Shown piece by piece: positions 8,839-17,147 of a DNA stretch of 64,000 nt. Source of the DNA: Kitasatospora sp. MAA19 (GTDB lineage: Bacteria > Actinomycetota > Actinomycetes > Streptomycetales > Streptomycetaceae). A program made the position numbers and the translations under genes. The DNA lies in NCBI RefSeq assembly GCF_029894125.1, contig NZ_JARXYZ010000004.1, positions 310,001 to 374,000 on the forward strand. The letters run 5' to 3'. Position 1 is the stretch's first letter; each line of letters starts with the position of its first letter. The notes under the pieces were generated by a model. It saw only the letters and a list, made by a program, of their open reading frames with translations, was not told where the DNA came from and ran no database searches.

Positions 8839-9813
8839 TCAGACCCGGCAGGCCGTCTCCAGCCAGACGTCCCCGAGCGACTCCTCCAGCGGCACCTGTG
8901 TCCGCCAGCCGAGACGGTCCCGGGCGGTGCGCACGTCCGCCTGCCGCCACGGCACCGGCTCCCCCGCCGCGACCCGGCCCTCCGGGCGGTGGCCCGGCAG
9001 GTGGTGGCCGGGCAGGTGGTCGCCGCCCGGCCCGCCGACCTGCGCGGGCAGCAGGACCTGCCGGTTCTCCTCGACGATCGCCCCCTCGAAGCCGGACGCC
9101 CGGACCAGCAGCTGGGCGGCGTCCCGGGCCCGGACGGCATGCCCGCTGCCGATGTTGATCACCCCGGTGGCGGCCGACACCGCCGCCGCCTGGATCGCCC
9201 GCGCGACGTCCCGCACGTCCACGAAATCCCGGTATCCGGACAGGTCCGGCATGCGCACCTGGGCCTCGTCCCGCTCCAGCGCCCGCCGCAGCCCCTCCGC
9301 GAGCCGCCCGAACAGCGAGGCGGTCGGCGCCCCCGGGCCCACCACGTCGAACACCCGCAGCACCGCCGCGTCCAGGCCGGAGGCCAGCACCAGCTCCGTC
9401 CCGGCCAGCTTGGACACCCCGTACGGGCCGACCGGCCGCGGCTCGGCCTGCTCCGACACCGGCACCCCGCCCGGCACCGGGCCGTACTCGGCGGCCGAGC
9501 CGACGTGCACCAGCCGGGCCGGCTCCCGGCTGCGCCGGATCGCCTCGCAGACGGTGGCGACGGCCAGCGTGTTCGACCGGATCAGGGTCCGCGAGCTGCC
9601 GTAGGTGGCACCCGCACAGTTGATCACCACCTGCGGCGCGACCGCGTCCAGGAACCGGGCCAGCGCACCCGGACTCCCGGTGGTCAGGTCGAAGCGGATG
9701 TCGGCCGAGTCGCGCCGGCCGAGCACCGTCACCTGCAACTCCTGGTCCATCAGCAGACGATCGGTGACCCGGCGGCCGATGAAGCCGTCGGCGCCCAGCA
9801 GCAGCACCCTCAT
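8839..9813 (-). CDS. NAD-dependent epimerase/dehydratase (extended SDR)
   Basis: A 324-residue extended short-chain dehydrogenase of the nucleotide-sugar epimerase/dehydratase type. The N-terminus LLLGADGFIG is the NAD-binding GxxGxxG loop. VHVGSAAEYG supplies the catalytic serine region and PYGVSKLAGTE the YxxxK pair. The C-terminal half has a somewhat unusual Gly/His-rich insert (GGPGGDHLPGHH). The ATG at 9813 follows GGAAGGA. It is the last gene of a minus-strand operon after the PelF-like glycosyltransferase and the membrane protein, so a role in supplying or modifying a nucleotide sugar for a surface glycan is likely. The exact substrate cannot be read from the sequence. Confidence 0.85.
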   Translation of the reverse strand: MRVLLLGADGFIGRRVTDRLLMDQELQVTVLGRRDSADIRFDLTTGSPGALARFLDAVAPQVVINCAGATYGSSRTLIRSNTLAVATVCEAIRRSREPARLVHVGSAAEYGPVPGGVPVSEQAEPRPVGPYGVSKLAGTELVLASGLDAAVLRVFDVVGPGAPTASLFGRLAEGLRRALERDEAQVRMPDLSGYRDFVDVRDVARAIQAAAVSAATGVINIGSGHAVRARDAAQLLVRASGFEGAIVEENRQVLLPAQVGGPGGDHLPGHHLPGHRPEGRVAAGEPVPWRQADVRTARDRLGWRTQVPLEESLGDVWLETACRV

Positions 9814-9904
9814 CGGGGGCGTCCTTCCACGAAGCGAGGTCGGAGACGACCTGGCGGACTGAAATCAACAACGGGACGAACCAAGACAGGAACGGGGACG
9901 GCGC

Positions 9905-11005
9905 TCAGCGGTGCGAGCCGGCCCGGCCGAGCACGGCCCAGGCGTACGCCAGCAGCCCGGCGGCGACCGCGCCGCCGCCGAGCAGCCCGGCCGTCGGACC
10001 GGTACGGCCCAGGGCGAGCAGCCCGAGGGTCGCGGCGGGGCCGGCCAGCGCCCCCGCCGCGGCGGCCGCGGTCCGGCCGCAGCGGGCCAGCAGCGCGGGC
10101 AGCACCAGCAACAGGCCCAGCACGCCCTGCGCCGCCCACTGCGCGGCGCCGGCCCGCTCGGCCGCCAGGTGCAGCAGCCCGCCGCCGTGGCCCGGCCCGG
10201 GGCGCGGCGCGACGACGGTCAGCACCGCCAGCGCGGCGAAGGTCAGCACCGCGAGCACCGCCAGGTGCAGGGCGACCGCCACCGGCAGCACCGGCCGCAT
10301 CCGGGCCCGGAACTCGGCCAGCGTGGCCGCCGCCCCGAGATGGCCGCGGCCGACCTGCCGGGACCAGTGGGCCGCCCGCTCGGCCGCCCCGGCCGACACC
10401 GCCCCGGCCAGCACCAGCGCGGCGGTCAGCGGCCGGTCCCCGCCCGGCGCGGCCAGCGGGAGCAGCAGCAGCGCGGCCAGGCCCAGGCCGTACCCCAGCG
10501 CCGCCGGGCGCCACCGGGAGCCGGCCCGCCGCGGCGCCCGCGCCGGGCCCAGCCCGTCCGCCGCGCGGCAGGGGCCGGTGTGCGGCGGGCCGGGCTCGGC
10601 CGCGGGGTCCGCGGCCAGGGCGGGCGCGAGCGCCAGCGGGACGGCGGCGGGCAGCAGCACCGTCCAGCGGGCGCCGAACGCGACCACCGCCGCGCAGGGC
10701 AGCGCGGCCAGCGCGGCGGCGGTCAGCGTCGCCCGGACGGCGGCGGCGCGCTCCCGGCCGCGCGGCGGCTCCGGCGCGGGCGGGCGGCGGGGCACCCGCG
10801 CGTACAGCTCCTCGGCGAGCGAGAACAGGTCGGCGTGCCGACAGCGCGCGGCGGCCTCCGGGCCGAGCCCGGCCTCCTCCAGCCCGGCGGCGATCTCCAG
10901 GGGGTCGACGGCCCGCTCGCACAGCGCCCGGTGCTCGGCCATCACCTCGCGGACCGGGTCGCCCACCGGGCGCCCGGCGCCGCCCACCGCCGCGCCGCCG
11001 GCCAT
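9905..11005 (-). CDS. Polytopic membrane protein of the glycan operon, function unknown
   Basis: A 366-residue protein with a soluble N-terminal part (about residues 1-85, containing AEHRALCERAVDPLEIAAGLEEAGLG) and then roughly eight hydrophobic Ala/Leu/Gly-rich segments. The ATG at 11005 overlaps the TGA of the glycosyltransferase (TGATG), so the two are translationally coupled. Position between a PelF-like glycosyltransferase and a sugar epimerase suggests a membrane partner in export or assembly of the glycan, comparable in position to PelG. I see no PelG-specific motif, and the length is shorter than a Wzx/PelG flippase, so this is context inference only. Confidence 0.75.
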   Translation of the reverse strand: MAGGAAVGGAGRPVGDPVREVMAEHRALCERAVDPLEIAAGLEEAGLGPEAAARCRHADLFSLAEELYARVPRRPPAPEPPRGRERAAAVRATLTAAALAALPCAAVVAFGARWTVLLPAAVPLALAPALAADPAAEPGPPHTGPCRAADGLGPARAPRRAGSRWRPAALGYGLGLAALLLLPLAAPGGDRPLTAALVLAGAVSAGAAERAAHWSRQVGRGHLGAAATLAEFRARMRPVLPVAVALHLAVLAVLTFAALAVLTVVAPRPGPGHGGGLLHLAAERAGAAQWAAQGVLGLLLVLPALLARCGRTAAAAAGALAGPAATLGLLALGRTGPTAGLLGGGAVAAGLLAYAWAVLGRAGSHR

Positions 11006-12714
11006 CAGACGACCTCCGCGAGGGCGCCGGGGCGCTCTTGCGCGCCGGCGTCGCCGCCCTCGTCCGCCAAGCCGTCGGCCCCGTCGGCCCCGGCCCGCCC
11101 GTCGCGGCCCGCGTGGCCGTCCCGACCGTCCGGACTGCCAGGATTGTCCGGACCGCCGGGGCGGCCCGGGCCGCCCGGACCACCCGGGGCCTCCGCGGCG
11201 CGCCGGCCGTCGGCGAGCCAGTACTCGGCGGGCCGGGCGAACGGGCGCGGCGGCTCCCCCGCCGCGCCGCCGCCCCCGCCGTCGGGGAAGGCCGGGTACT
11301 GCGAGACCAGCTCCAGGTAGATCTCCCGGAAGGCGCCGATCACCGGCTCCACGGCGAAGCGTTCCTGCGCCCGCAGCCGTCCGGCCAGCCCGAGCCGGCC
11401 CCGCCGCTCCTCGTCGCGCAACAGCGCCAGGCAGGCGCCGGCCAGCGCGCGCGGGTCCCGGGCGGGCACCAGCAGCCCGGTCGGCCCGACCACCTCGCGG
11501 GCCACCCCGACATCGGTGGACACCACCGCCCGGCCGCTGAGCATCGCGTCCGCGAGCAGCCGGGGACTGCGCTGGGACAGCGCGGAGAAGACGGCCAGGG
11601 TGCCGCCCGCCCAGGCCTCGGCGAGCGAGCCGGGCCGCCCGGCGAAGTCCACCGCCGCCGCCAGTCCCAGCCGCTCGGCGACCGCCGCGCAGTGCGCCCG
11701 GTAGCCGGGCGCGGCCTCCTCGCCGTGGATCACCAGCCGGGCCTGCGGCAGGTCGGCGCGCACCTGCGCGAAGGCGTGCAGCATCAGCTCGGTGTCCCGC
11801 CCCGGCTCCAGCGCGCCCGCCCACACCAGGGTCGGCACCGCGGGCTCGGGCCCGGCCGCCGGGCGGGTCACCGCGGGCGTCCCCTCGTACACCACCCGGG
11901 TGCGCGCCGGGTCGGCCCCGCAGCGGCGCTGCCACTGCTGGTCGTGGACGCTGCCGGGGGTCAGCACGGCCGCCTGCCGGTAGGTCTCCTCGGTGAGCGC
12001 CCGGAAGAACGCCAGCAGCAGTGCCCGCACCGGCCACCGGTACGGCGCCGCGCGGTAGCCGAGGTACTGCTCGCGCAGGTGCAGGCCGTGCTCGGTGACC
12101 ACGAACGGCACCCCGTGCAGGTGGCGGGCCGCCAGCGCGGGCAGCGCCGCGAGGCCGCCGCCGACCACGTGGCACAGGTCGACGGCGCCGAGGCCGCCGG
12201 GCCCGGTGCCGTACCAGGGCGCGGACAGCGGCCGCAGGCACTGCTCCAGCAGGTCCGCCGCGACCAGCACGTCGCAGACCAGCGGACGCCCGGCCGAGGT
12301 GTCCGCGCCCGGCAGCCGCCAGACCCGTTCCAGGGTGCGCCGGGCGTGCACGGAGGCGAGGAAGGCGGGCAGCGCGCCGTCCTCCCGGGCGAGGGCGGCC
12401 AGCCGGTACAGCCCGGCCCCGAAGCCGGCCCGCTCCCCCGGCATGACCAGCGCGCTGACCAGCTCCTCGTACGCCCGGGCGTACTGGCGGCTGCGCAGCG
12501 CGCCCGGCGACCGCCCGCCCGGCCGGCGCCCCCACAGCGCCGGCTCGCGCACCCCGCGCCAGGCGGGCGACCGCCGCTCGGCGCCGCCCCGGCCGGTCAC
12601 CAGGTACAGCTCGAACCCGTGCTCCGGCAGACCCTCGGCCAGCCGGTCGCACCAGCCTCCGGCGCCACGCTGGGAAGGTGGCCGGGCACCCTCGGTGAGC
12701 AGGGCAACGCGCAC
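11005..12714 (-). CDS. PelF-like family 4 glycosyltransferase (DUF3492 type)
   Basis: A 569-residue GT-B enzyme. The start RVALLTEGARPPSQRGAGGW resembles the PelF/DUF3492 opening (TEGTYPYVRGGV-like), followed by CDRLAEGLPEHGFELYLVTG. The C-terminal half has a GT4 nucleotide-sugar site: VWAGALEPGRDTELMLHAFA, VDFAGRPGSLAEAW and DVGVAREVVGPTGLLVPARD. PelF-type enzymes polymerise an exopolysaccharide in the cytoplasm. The last 90 residues are a disordered Gly/Pro/Asp-rich tail (GGPGRPGGPDNPGSPDGRDG), unusual for the family. The GTG at 12714 has a GGAGGT ribosome site. It is the first gene of a three-gene operon and overlaps the membrane protein gene. Confidence 0.85.
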   Translation of the reverse strand: MRVALLTEGARPPSQRGAGGWCDRLAEGLPEHGFELYLVTGRGGAERRSPAWRGVREPALWGRRPGGRSPGALRSRQYARAYEELVSALVMPGERAGFGAGLYRLAALAREDGALPAFLASVHARRTLERVWRLPGADTSAGRPLVCDVLVAADLLEQCLRPLSAPWYGTGPGGLGAVDLCHVVGGGLAALPALAARHLHGVPFVVTEHGLHLREQYLGYRAAPYRWPVRALLLAFFRALTEETYRQAAVLTPGSVHDQQWQRRCGADPARTRVVYEGTPAVTRPAAGPEPAVPTLVWAGALEPGRDTELMLHAFAQVRADLPQARLVIHGEEAAPGYRAHCAAVAERLGLAAAVDFAGRPGSLAEAWAGGTLAVFSALSQRSPRLLADAMLSGRAVVSTDVGVAREVVGPTGLLVPARDPRALAGACLALLRDEERRGRLGLAGRLRAQERFAVEPVIGAFREIYLELVSQYPAFPDGGGGGAAGEPPRPFARPAEYWLADGRRAAEAPGGPGGPGRPGGPDNPGSPDGRDGHAGRDGRAGADGADGLADEGGDAGAQERPGALAEVV

Positions 12715-13220
12715 GGGAGACCTCCAGGGCAGAACGGATCGCGGGCGGATCGACGGATGGCTTGAGCGGCCGGCGTGGTCACCCGGCGCGGCCCCGCGCG
12801 GCGGCGGGGACGGTCCGGGGCCGAGGAGCCCGGTCGGCCGGGTACGACACCGTGACGCCCCCGGGGCGAAGCACCACCGCGTGGCGGCGCGGCCGTCCGT
12901 CCCGACGGTCCGGCCGCGCCCTCCCGCGATCCGTTCCCCCGGGCGCACGCCCGTTCCGGCGGCCGGGCCCGACCCGCCGGGACCCCTGGGTGCGGCCGCC
13001 CTCGGTTCCTCCGGCGGCCACGACCTCCCCCACACCTGTTCGGTCCGACAGCAGAAAGGTAGGACCGGCCCCGGGCAATCCATCGGTCACCTGCCTGGTT
13101 GCCACCTGAACGAGTGAACCGGCGTGACCTCACCCCGAACCGGGCCGTTACCCGGCCTCCGCGGCGGCCGGTTGCAGCGGCCCGTTCCGACCGCCCGTTC
13201 CGGCGGCCCGTTCCCGCCGG
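12715..13220. other. 506-bp gene-less leader region upstream of the glycan operon
   Basis: No frame here has a ribosome site together with a recognisable protein. It must contain the promoter of the glycosyltransferase operon (minus strand). Its one strong feature is a hairpin at 12886-12920: an outer 9-bp stem (GGCGCGGCC with GGCCGCGCC) and an inner 4-bp stem, about 170 bases before the glycosyltransferase start, so within a possible long 5' leader. The right end (13165-13220) has short CCCGTTCC-type direct repeats. Confidence 0.5.
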
Positions 13221-14117
13221 TCAGCTCGCGGCCAGCAGCTCCCGCACGGCGCGGGCGACCTGCTCGGGGTGCTCCATCATCGCGACGTGGCCGGACTCCG
13301 GCAGCACCAGCAGCCGGACGTCGGCGAAGGCCGCGCCGGCCCGCCGGGCGGAGCGGTAGGAGACGAGCTTGTCGCGCAGCCCGTACACCAGCAGCACCGG
13401 CGCCCGCACGTGCTCGGCCTGCCGCCACAGCGCCTGCTCGCCGCGCTCGGTGTACGCCGAGACGATGCCGCGGGCCGAGCCGGTCAGCGCCTGCAGCGCG
13501 TGCGGCACCTGCAGCCGGCGCCGGTACTCGGCCACCGCCTCGGCCCTGGCCGCCGGGGAGAGGCCGCCCGGGTCGCCGTAGACCAGCCGCAGCAGGTCCT
13601 CGGTGGCCGCCTCGGGGCCGCGTCCGTTCGCCGGGAGGCGGCGCAGCAGCGCGGGCGCCCCGGGCAGCGCGAGCAGGCCGGTCGGCCAGGCGGAGCGCTG
13701 CGGCGGCAGTTCGGGCAGGGCGGGCGAGACCAGGGTGAGGCTACGGACGAGGTCCGGGCGCAACGCGGCCAGCCGGACGGCGACGGCGCCGCCGAGCGAG
13801 TTGCCGAACAGGTGCACCGGCCCGCGTCCGGCGGCCTCCAGGTAGCCGATCACCGCGCGGACGTGGCCCGAGACGCTCAGGTTGCCGTCGGCGGGCGGGC
13901 CGGAGCGGCCGAAGCCGGGCAGGTCCACGGCCTCGCCGTCGACCAGGTCGCCGAGCCGGTCCATCAGGGCCGTCCAGTTGCCGGCCGAGCCGCCGAGGCC
14001 GTGCACGAACAGCCCGGGCTCGCGTCCGTCGCCCTCCCCGCCGGTGGCCGGCCGATGCACCGCGAGCACCGCGCCGGGGATCTCGACCGTACGTACCTGC
14101 TGCTCAGCGCTGCTCAT
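13221..14117 (-). CDS. Alpha/beta hydrolase
   Basis: A 298-residue alpha/beta-fold hydrolase. HGLGGSAGNW forms the oxyanion-hole region, LFGNSLGGAVAV carries the nucleophile serine, YGLRDKLV the acidic residue and SGHVAMMEHPEQVA the catalytic histidine, giving a complete triad. It resembles actinobacterial lipase/esterase or meta-cleavage-product hydrolase relatives; substrate unknown. I preferred the ATG of MSSAEQQVRTVEIPG at 14117; an in-frame GTG lies at 14186, but neither has a clear ribosome site. It diverges from the TetR regulator, which may control it. In mycobacteria a lipase gene (lipV) lies in the equivalent block, by memory. Confidence 0.85.
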   Translation of the reverse strand: MSSAEQQVRTVEIPGAVLAVHRPATGGEGDGREPGLFVHGLGGSAGNWTALMDRLGDLVDGEAVDLPGFGRSGPPADGNLSVSGHVRAVIGYLEAAGRGPVHLFGNSLGGAVAVRLAALRPDLVRSLTLVSPALPELPPQRSAWPTGLLALPGAPALLRRLPANGRGPEAATEDLLRLVYGDPGGLSPAARAEAVAEYRRRLQVPHALQALTGSARGIVSAYTERGEQALWRQAEHVRAPVLLVYGLRDKLVSYRSARRAGAAFADVRLLVLPESGHVAMMEHPEQVARAVRELLAAS

Positions 14118-14337
14118 GGTGGACGATGGTAGTGAGCCCCGGCCGGGGACCGTCGGGGGCGGTCCGGCCGTTTCACCCCCTGTCACACCACTGCCGACGC
14201 CGAGGTCAGCGCCGTATTGTGGGCTCCTGACAAGGAGGCCGAGGTCCTTTTCTCACTCCCGCCGAACGCGGAAGCGGTTACCGAAAAGTAGAATCGGCCC
14301 TCTTGCCAGCCCCGAACAACCCGAAGTGAGGAGCGCC

Positions 14338-14991
14338 GTGACGGCCATCCAGGAGGCGCAGGAGCGCCCGCGCGGTGCCCGCCTGCCGCGAAGCGCCCGT
14401 CGTGAACAACTGCTCGGTGCCGCCCAGGAGGTGTTCGTCGCGCAGGGTTACCACGCGGCCGCCATGGACGACATCGCCGACCGTGCCGGGGTGAGCAAGC
14501 CGGTGCTGTACCAGCACTTCCCCGGGAAGCTGGAGCTGTACCTGGCGCTGCTGGACAAGCACTGCGACGCCCTGGTCGAGTCGACCCGCGAGGCGCTGTC
14601 GACGACGACCGACAACAAGCTGCGGGTGGCCGCGACGATGGAGGCGTACTTCAACTACGTCTCCAGCGAGTCCGGCGCGTTCCGGCTGGTCTTCGAGTCG
14701 GACCTGACCAACGAGCCGGCCGTGCGCGAGCGGGTCGAGCGGGCCTCCGAGGAGAGCGCGACGCTGGTCAGCAAGGTGATCCAGGAGGACACCGACCTGC
14801 CCGAGTCGGAGTCCAAGCTGCTCGCTGCCGGGGTCTGCGGCCTGGCCCAGATCACCGCCCGGTACTGGCTCTCGCAGGGGCTGGAGATCCCCCGCGACGA
14901 GGCGGTGCGGCTGGTCGCCAGCCTGGCCTGGCGCGGTCTGAAGGGCTTCCCGATGCACCCGGTCGCGGAGGACGGGGAGGCCCCCTCTTAG
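14338..14991 (+). CDS. TetR/AcrR family transcriptional regulator
   Basis: A 217-residue one-component repressor. The N-terminal helix-turn-helix spans roughly residues 20-66: RREQLLGAAQEVFVAQGYHA, then MDDIADRAGVSKPVLYQHFP. The remainder is the helical ligand-binding and dimer domain. The GTG at 14338 follows GTGAGGAGC at good spacing; the open frame upstream is not coding. It is divergent from the alpha/beta hydrolase across 220 bp that may hold the operator, although I could not pick out a convincing palindrome. It lies upstream of the DUF3107 gene, as does the TetR gene Rv3208 beside Rv3208A in M. tuberculosis (memory). Ligand unknown. Confidence 0.9.
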   Translation: MTAIQEAQERPRGARLPRSARREQLLGAAQEVFVAQGYHAAAMDDIADRAGVSKPVLYQHFPGKLELYLALLDKHCDALVESTREALSTTTDNKLRVAATMEAYFNYVSSESGAFRLVFESDLTNEPAVRERVERASEESATLVSKVIQEDTDLPESESKLLAAGVCGLAQITARYWLSQGLEIPRDEAVRLVASLAWRGLKGFPMHPVAEDGEAPS

Positions 14992-15131
14992 CAGGGGTGA
15001 TCCGGCGACCTTCGCCGCCGTGGTGATCTCGTGCTCTATGGTGAAGCCGTACGGCGCGGTCGTCGCGAACGCTTGTCCCAGGCGGTCGGGTGTCCGCGCG
15101 TGGAGGCTGCAACCCCGGAGGGACGGAAGCC

Positions 15132-15359
15132 GTGGAGGTCAAGATCGGCGTGCAGAACACGCCGCGCGAGATCGTGATCGAGAGCTCGCAGACTGCCGAT
15201 GAGATCCAGAGCGCGATCGCCAAGGCCCTGGAGGGTTCGGAGAAGCTCTTCGCGCTGACCGACGAGCACGGCCGCCGCGTCATCGTCCCGGCCGAGCGCC
15301 TGGCGTACGTGGAGATCGGCGAGCAGGCCGCCCGCAAGGTCGGTTTCGGCACCCTCTGA
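15132..15359 (+). CDS. DUF3107 family small protein
   Basis: A 75-residue conserved actinobacterial protein: it opens EVKIGVQNTPREIVIESSQT and ends RLAYVEIGEQAARKVGFGTL. No enzymatic motif is visible and the molecular role is unknown. The GTG at 15132 has a strong GGAGGGA ribosome site. The longer frame starting at 15090 lacks one. Position directly after a TetR gene is the family's usual setting. A 15-bp hairpin terminator follows 22 bases after the stop. Confidence 0.9.
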   Translation: MEVKIGVQNTPREIVIESSQTADEIQSAIAKALEGSEKLFALTDEHGRRVIVPAERLAYVEIGEQAARKVGFGTL

Positions 15360-15381
15360 GGCGCTGCCCGAACTGCTCACC

Positions 15382-15415
15382 CGGTGCCCCGCTCCCCCCA
15401 GGGAGCGGGGCACCG
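15382..15415 (+). terminator. Hairpin terminator after DUF3107 gene
   Basis: A perfect 15-bp stem (15382-15396 with 15401-15415) and a CCCA loop, 22 bases downstream of the stop codon. Confidence 0.85.
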
Positions 15416-15495
15416 CTGCGTGTACGGCCGGGTGGGGCGGGGTACGGCGACAGTGCGGCCGTCGGCGCCGCGCGCCCGTCCTCCGGGAGGCAGTC

Positions 15496-15822
15496 TTGCT
15501 GGTCGAATCGATCGCCTTCGCCCTGGTCGGCCTGGTCACGGGCCTGGTCGCGCTGCTGGCCCGGCCCTCGTACTTCCGGACGGCCCGCACCCTGACCGTG
15601 GGCACCGCGCTGGCGGCGGCGCTGCTCGGCGGGGTGGTCACGCACTTCTGCCTGGAGGGGCGTTACCCGGCGGGGTCGATCGTGGCCGCCGCGGTGGCCT
15701 CGGCGGTGCTGACCGCGACACTGGCCCGGCCGGACCTGGCCGCCGGGCTCGCCCCGGCGCACCGGCACCACCCGCACCGGGGCGGCGCCCACCGCGCGCC
15801 GCGGCGCCACCGGCCGGCCTGA
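15496..15822 (+). CDS. Small membrane protein, function unknown
   Basis: A 108-residue protein with three hydrophobic stretches: about residues 4-22 (SIAFALVGLVTGLVALLA), 32-50 (TLTVGTALAAALLGGVVTHF) and 58-80 (AGSIVAAAVASAVLTATLA). It ends in a basic, histidine-rich cytoplasmic or metal-binding tail (HRHHPHRGG and more). The TTG at 15496 has GGGAGG five bases upstream, the best start in the frame. It converges on the ferritin-like gene with only 4 bp between the stops. I do not recognise a family. Confidence 0.65.
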   Translation: MLVESIAFALVGLVTGLVALLARPSYFRTARTLTVGTALAAALLGGVVTHFCLEGRYPAGSIVAAAVASAVLTATLARPDLAAGLAPAHRHHPHRGGAHRAPRRHRPA

Positions 15823-15826
15823 CCGG

Positions 15827-16555
15827 TCAGCTGGCCAGGCCCAGGGCGGCCATCCGCCGGGTGTGCGCCTCGGTGATCCGGTTGAACATCTTGCCGACCT
15901 CGACCAGGTCGAAGCCCTGCACCTGGACGCCGCCGACCAGCAGGTTGGACAGCGCGTCCCGCTCGGCGACCACCCGCTGGGCCTGGCTGAGCGCCTCGCC
16001 CATCAGCCGCCGGCCCCACAGCGCGAGCCGGCCGCCGGAGCGCGGGTCGGCCTCGATGGCCTGGCGCACCTTGTCCACCGCGAACTGGGCGTGCCCGGTG
16101 TCGGACATGACGCCGAGCACCAGCTCGCGGGTGTCGTCGTCGAGCCGGACGGCGACCTCGCGGTAGAAGTCGGTCGCGATGGCGTCGCCGACGTAGGCCT
16201 TGACCAGGCCCTCCAGCCAGTCCGAGGGCGCGGTCATCCGGTGGAACAGCTCCAGCGGCTCGACGAACGGGCGCATCGCCTCCTGCGGGTCGGCGCCGAC
16301 CTCGGCGAGCCGGTCGTGCAGGCGCTGGTAGTGCTGGAACTCGGCGGAGGCCATCCGGGCCAGGGCCGCCTTGTCGGCGAGGTCCGGAGCCAGCTTGGCG
16401 TCCTCGGCGAGCCGCTCGAAGGCGCTCAGCTCGCCGTACGCGAGCGCGCCGAGCAGATCCAGCACCGCCGCCCGGTAGCCCGGGTCGGCCGAGCACGCGG
16501 CCCAGTCCCCGATCGAGCCGGCCGCGGCGTCCTGCGTCTCACCATGGGTCTCCAT
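15827..16555 (-). CDS. Ferritin-like fold protein
   Basis: A 242-residue all-helical protein of the ferritin-like superfamily, related to the tRNA-hydroxylase (MiaE-like) group. Candidate di-iron ligands are the glutamates and histidines in LLGALAYGELSAFERLAED, MASAEFQHYQRLHDRL, VGDAIATDFYREVA and VMSDTGHAQFAV. This resembles an E...ExxH...E...ExxH-type arrangement, but the fourth motif reads DTGH, so metal binding is uncertain. The ATG at 16555 opens the frame. The gene lies between DUF3107 and the DEAD-box helicase, an order shared with other actinobacteria. Its substrate is unknown. Confidence 0.8.
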   Translation of the reverse strand: METHGETQDAAAGSIGDWAACSADPGYRAAVLDLLGALAYGELSAFERLAEDAKLAPDLADKAALARMASAEFQHYQRLHDRLAEVGADPQEAMRPFVEPLELFHRMTAPSDWLEGLVKAYVGDAIATDFYREVAVRLDDDTRELVLGVMSDTGHAQFAVDKVRQAIEADPRSGGRLALWGRRLMGEALSQAQRVVAERDALSNLLVGGVQVQGFDLVEVGKMFNRITEAHTRRMAALGLAS

Positions 16556-17147
16556 GACCCGTCACCTTAGTGCCGTCCGCCCGGCTCCCCCACATGGAGC
16601 GGCCGCCGAGCGGCACCCGGGTGACCGGCCGGAATCCCCCTTCCGGGCCGGGTCGGCGGGGGCAATGTCAGACGCGTCACGTGTTCGAGTCGTCGCCTGA
16701 CTGTATGGTGGTACGGAGCCCCGTCGTGCTCGCACGGTGTCACCGCCGTCTCGGTGTCCCGCGCAAGCCCGCTCCGTAGCGGCACCGTCCACCCGGACGT
16801 GTCCGCACCGGAGCCACGGGTACTCACGTACGCGGATGCCCGGTCGGAGAGCCGATCGGCTCCGACCATGGCTTGGACTTCAAGCCTTGGCACCGCATCA
16901 GTGGCCGAGCGAGGGCCGCCGAGACCGCGCCCCCTGGCGAAGGTCCCGCGCAGGTCCCTCACGGGAATCCTCCCCGACGCCGCCGGCGACGCGCCCCGTA
17001 CCAGGGCAGCGCGCACCGGCCGGCCGCAGGGACCGGCGCGGTTGTGCGTCCGCTCAGCTGCATCAGGGCCGCCCAGGCCCGTACGCAGCCGTGCGGCTGC
17101 CCGCCCGCCGCTCGCTCTCGGCCCCTCCACACGGAAGAGGCAGCACC
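16556..17147. other. 592-bp gene-less region, probable long 5' leader of the helicase gene
   Basis: The frames here lack ribosome sites and recognisable products. It separates the divergent ferritin-like and DEAD-box genes, so both promoters must be inside. Visible secondary structures include a 12-base palindrome AGCCGATCGGCT near 16850 and GGCTTG-GACTT-CAAGCC near 16870. If transcription starts near 16700 the helicase mRNA has a leader of over 400 nt, as seen for several bacterial DEAD-box genes that regulate their own mRNA. That link is inference. Confidence 0.45.

Noticed and set aside
7258..12765. An 1835-codon open frame on the plus strand
   Set aside because: It runs antisense through moeZ and the glycan operon and lacks any recognisable domain; composition is that of a GC-rich shadow.
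12779..13105. Frames of 108-178 codons upstream of the glycosyltransferase
   Set aside because: They overlap in both directions, lack ribosome sites and have shadow-like composition.
14118..14337. TetR operator in the divergent hydrolase-tetR gap
   Set aside because: No palindrome of convincing length or position was found, although one is expected on general grounds.
16683..16720. A possible sigma-70-type promoter with TATGGT before the helicase leader
   Set aside because: No -35 element at a suitable distance matches the consensus, so the call would be guesswork.
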